Shown here in pieces: positions 61,865-64,000 of a DNA stretch of 64,000 nucleotides; the stretch's first letter is position 1; each line of letters starts with the position of its first letter. The stretch covers positions 7,821,001 through 7,885,000 of the forward strand of contig NZ_CP108568.1 in the NCBI RefSeq assembly GCF_036010485.1, read 5' to 3'. The DNA is from Streptomyces sp. NBC_01198 (GTDB lineage: Bacteria; Actinomycetota; Actinomycetes; Streptomycetales; Streptomycetaceae). The notes under the pieces are model-generated. The model was not told the origin of the DNA. It saw only the letters and a list, made by a program, of their open reading frames with translations, and made no database searches. The position numbers and the translations under genes are program-made.

Positions 61865-62293
61865 GTGCCACGCGTTTCCGAGCGCAGATCAGCGGCCTCC
61901 CAGCGGCACGCCGACACCGTCCGGTTCGTGCTGTTCGAAGCCCGGCCGGCCGGTCTGACCTTCCCCCAGCTGGTCAGATCCACCGAGCTGTCGCCCCACC
62001 AGACCCGGGCGGGCCTGGCCTGCCTGCGCGACATCATCACCGAACGCAACTGGCCGCCGCTGATCTGGACCCTGAAGGACGGCTACCAGTTCTGCGCCGA
62101 CCCCGACCAGCTCCAGGCATACGAGGTCGCGGTCATCCGCAGCAAGCTCACCGAGATCCGACGGTTCATCACCGGCACCGTCGCCCCGCACGCCGCCCTG
62201 CAGCCCAAGGGCCGGTGGATCAAGCACCTCAACACCCAGCTCAACTCGATCGAGTCCACGCTCGACGTGATCGCCGACTTCACCGACGCATGA
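61865..62293 (+). CDS. RacP-like winged-helix protein
   Basis: This is a 142-residue protein: RHADTVRFVLFEARPAGLTF, then PQLVRSTELSPHQTRAGLAC (helix-turn-helix) and RNWPPLIWTLKDGYQFCADP (wing). The rest is helical (AVIRSKLTEIRRFITGTVAP). It resembles RacP proteins of Streptomyces plasmids and accessory regions. GTG 61865 follows the partner's stop by 3 bp. A 15-bp stem hairpin ends the unit. It probably regulates nearby genes. Confidence 0.6.
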   Translation: MPRVSERRSAASQRHADTVRFVLFEARPAGLTFPQLVRSTELSPHQTRAGLACLRDIITERNWPPLIWTLKDGYQFCADPDQLQAYEVAVIRSKLTEIRRFITGTVAPHAALQPKGRWIKHLNTQLNSIESTLDVIADFTDA

Positions 62294-62295
62294 CC

Positions 62296-62328
62296 GGCGG
62301 GCCCGGCCGCGAAGCGGCCGGGCCCGCC
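62296..62328 (+). terminator. Strong hairpin after the RacP-like gene
   Basis: GGCGGGCCCGGCCGC (62296-62310) pairs perfectly with 62314-62328 across a GAA loop: a 15-bp all-GC stem, 3 bp after the stop. Confidence 0.75.
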
Positions 62329-62353
62329 CCGTCCCGAACAGGAGGGAACCGCT

Positions 62354-63208
62354 TTGCCGCGCAGGCGCTGCTACCCCTCCGACACCTTCGACGACGAGTG
62401 GGCGCTGATCGAACCCCTGCTGCCGGTCCCGGCCTGCGACACCCCCGCCGGCGGGCGCCCGGAGAAGCATCCCCGCCGGGAGATCGTCGACGCGATCCGC
62501 TACGTGGTCGATACCGGCTGCAAGTGGAGGGCCTTGCCCGCCGACTTCCCGCCCTGGCGCACGTGTTACGGCTTCATGGCCCGCTGGGCCGCCGCCGGCG
62601 TGATCGGGCAGATCCGTGACCAGCTCCGCAAACGGATCCGCCGCGAGATGGGCAAGGCACCCGGAGCGGTCGCCACCGTCATCGACTCCCAGTCGATCAA
62701 GGCCGCCGACACCGTCGGCAAGGACTCCCGCGGCTACGACGCCGGCAAGAAAATCAACGGACGCAAACGGCACCTGGTCGTGGACACCAAGGGCCTGCCG
62801 CTGTTCGTCATGGTCACCCCGGCCGACATGACCGACCGCAACGCGGCCAAGGAAGTCCTCTTCCGGCTGCGGCTCATGCACCCCGAGATCACCATCGTCT
62901 GGGCCGACTCCGCCTACGCCGGACAGCTCGTGACCTGGGCAAAAAATTACCTGAACCTGACGATCAAGACCGTCAGCCGCCCGAAGAACACCCCCGGCTT
63001 CGTCGTCCTGCCCCGCCGCTGGGTCGTCGAACGCTCCCACGCCTGGGTCATGCACGCCCGCCGGCACGCCCGCGACTACGAACGCCTCATCCAGCACTCG
63101 GAATCGCTGATCACCTGGGCCGCGATCACCCTCATGACCAGGCGCATCACCCGCCGGAGCTCCCGCAGAAGCGGACAGCCGGCCTCTCGCGAAGCCCACC
63201 GGGACTGA
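62354..63208 (+). CDS. IS5-family transposase, intact
   Basis: This is a 284-residue protein from TTG 62354 (AGGAGGG upstream). It has WALIEPLLPVPACDTPAGGR, then TVIDSQSIKAADTVGKDSRG, VWADSAYAG and WVVERSHAWVMHARRHARDY; the D-D-E set is complete. It differs clearly from the IS5 transposases at 41-43 kb. It lies between two terminator-like hairpins. Inverted repeats and a target duplication were not found by eye, so the element's exact ends are not set. Confidence 0.85.
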   Translation: MPRRRCYPSDTFDDEWALIEPLLPVPACDTPAGGRPEKHPRREIVDAIRYVVDTGCKWRALPADFPPWRTCYGFMARWAAAGVIGQIRDQLRKRIRREMGKAPGAVATVIDSQSIKAADTVGKDSRGYDAGKKINGRKRHLVVDTKGLPLFVMVTPADMTDRNAAKEVLFRLRLMHPEITIVWADSAYAGQLVTWAKNYLNLTIKTVSRPKNTPGFVVLPRRWVVERSHAWVMHARRHARDYERLIQHSESLITWAAITLMTRRITRRSSRRSGQPASREAHRD

Positions 63209-63215
63209 TCCTCAC

Positions 63216-63237
63216 GGCGACGCTGACCAGCGTCGCC
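63216..63237 (+). terminator. Hairpin after the IS5 transposase
   Basis: GGCGACGCT and AGCGTCGCC form a perfect 9-bp stem with a GACC loop, 8 bp after the stop. Confidence 0.65.
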
Positions 63238-63446
63238 ACCATCATTTCCCGAAGGCCGTCTCCTGGCCCACTTTCTCACGCCTGCCCAGCTCCCCGCCGG
63301 AGAACCGGGCCCCTCATACTGCCGGCCAAGCCACCCTCAGACTGGCCTGTTCGAGTCCTGACCTGCGAAGAATCGCGCCGGAGCGTCAGACACAGGCAGT
63401 CAGCACGAGCACGCCTCAACTCGCCCGTCCTGCCCGCACACCCGGA

Positions 63447-63755
63447 TTACCCCTCCTCACCGGATGCGACCAAACGGGCACCCGGTATGCCCAAGGCAAC
63501 GAACAGCAGTGCAGAAAGCTCCTCCGCGAACACGGCGGACCCGGTCAGCGCCCGCCGGACCAACCCCTCGTCGCCCGTCAGTCCGGCAGCCGCTGACCAT
63601 GCCAGGGCGCCCGCCACCCCGGCCTCCACCGGGAACTGCTCCAGCGGTACCTCATAGCTCTCCGCCATATCGCGATTGAGCAGACCCCGCCATTTGCTCC
63701 CGCCCGGCGTGACGGCCTCAACGAACCCCACATCACTGTCCAGGAATGACACCAT
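63447..63755 (-). CDS. Hypothetical protein beside an IS3-type element
   Basis: This is a 102-codon frame from ATG 63755: FLDSDVGFVEAVTPGGSKWR, then PLEQFPVEAGVAGALAWSAA and EELSALLFVALGIPGARLVA. It looks like real protein with mixed alpha/beta content. The start is 7 bp from the IS3-type end, so upstream codons may have been lost and the ATG may not be original. No family is recognised. Confidence 0.4.
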   Translation of the reverse strand: MVSFLDSDVGFVEAVTPGGSKWRGLLNRDMAESYEVPLEQFPVEAGVAGALAWSAAAGLTGDEGLVRRALTGSAVFAEELSALLFVALGIPGARLVASGEEG

Positions 63756-63761
63756 GACCGC

Positions 63762-64000
63762 CGGTGAAGTTCCCCCCTGATCTTGGACAGCGGATGCTTA
63801 CGCTGCGGGGGTGAGGTCGTGCCGCAATCTAGCTCGGGTTTCGAGTGGGGTGAGGTACCCGAACTCGGGGTGCTTGCGGAGCCTGGTGCGGTTGTACTCG
63901 ACTTCGATGAAGCAGAAGACGTCGGCTCGGGCCGCCTCACGGCTTTCCCAGACGGTGGTGCCGATCTCCGCTTTGAGCAGTCCGAAGAAACTCTCGGCTG
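63762..64000. mobile_element. IS3-type element, one end (continues past window)
   Basis: The end is defined by the 39-bp segment 63762-63800, which is repeated at 54976-55014. The transposase reading frame enters from the right and stops at 63798. Confidence 0.7.
63798..64000 (-). CDS. IS3-family transposase OrfB, C-terminal part
   Basis: Minus-strand frame running in from beyond 64000 and ending with TAA 63798-63800. It reads AESFFGLLKAEIGTTVWESR, then FIEVEYNRTRLRKHPEFGYL and TPLETRARLRHDLTPAA. AESFF..LK, and Y.E.YN..R.H..LGY.TP, are the conserved C-terminal blocks of IS3 OrfB integrase-type transposases. This part looks intact; the rest lies outside the window. Confidence 0.88.
   Translation of the reverse strand, partial: AESFFGLLKAEIGTTVWESREAARADVFCFIEVEYNRTRLRKHPEFGYLTPLETRARLRHDLTPAA

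Noticed and set aside
1..64000. CRISPR array, rRNA or tRNA genes
   Set aside because: No regularly spaced repeats and no conserved rRNA or complete tRNA folds were seen on either strand by eye.

Overview
The window is high-GC actinobacterial DNA, almost certainly a Streptomyces or close relative. The signs are strong third-position GC, GTG/TTG starts, many 4-bp stop/start overlaps, and families largely confined to this group (DUF6192, DUF6193, DUF6233, DUF6414, DUF6879, XRE-DUF5753, RacP-like and replication-relaxation proteins). All family names here come from recognising sequence features by eye; no database was searched.

1-7.8 kb: a membrane-bound formate dehydrogenase operon on the minus strand (catalytic subunit, 4Fe-4S subunit, NrfD-type anchor). 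The catalytic subunit is a selenoprotein. An in-frame TGA at 6286-6288 falls where E. coli FdnG/FdoG carry selenocysteine, and a SECIS-like hairpin with a GGTCT loop starts 11 nt downstream. Convergent to it are a PhnD-like binding protein and a TusA-like/ferritin-like fusion; divergent from it is a small membrane protein distantly like acetate/formate transporters.

7.9-31.3 kb: mostly chromosomal-style genes. These include a SnoaL-like protein, two alpha/beta hydrolases, a tetR-MFS-SDR cassette with a shared operator-like motif, an AraC regulator with a damaged 5' end, a DUF2238 membrane protein, a DUF2071 protein, a lone cytochrome b (QcrB-type) paralogue, a two-component system with a membrane partner, an OhrR-like MarR regulator, two GNAT acetyltransferases and three glycoside hydrolases (GH5, secreted GH10, secreted multidomain GH16). 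LacI-type palindromes precede the GH16 gene and another palindrome precedes the GH10 gene.

31.4-64 kb: an accessory region built from mobile DNA. It holds an internally deleted ISL3-like element, a decayed IS256-like element, a TniB/TniQ remnant, an IS5-type element that also carries a DNA-binding-type gene, and a second IS5-type element with a frameshifted transposase inserted exactly at the edge of the first. There is a further IS5-type transposase and an IS3-type element running off the right edge, with a 39-bp relic of its end at 55.0 kb. Between them lie cargo genes: a SIR2-type protein and a neighbouring hypothetical (possible defence genes), three DUF6233 copies in different states of decay, a replication-relaxation protein, a DUF6879/XRE-DUF5753 cassette, a TauE/SafE transporter, a DUF6414 protein, a small zinc-finger protein, a DUF6192 protein with three 36-residue repeats, DUF6193 and DUF6924-like proteins, and a Tn554-like pair of overlapping tyrosine recombinases. 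Several genes here are chimeric or truncated, so functions assigned in this half are less certain than in the left half.
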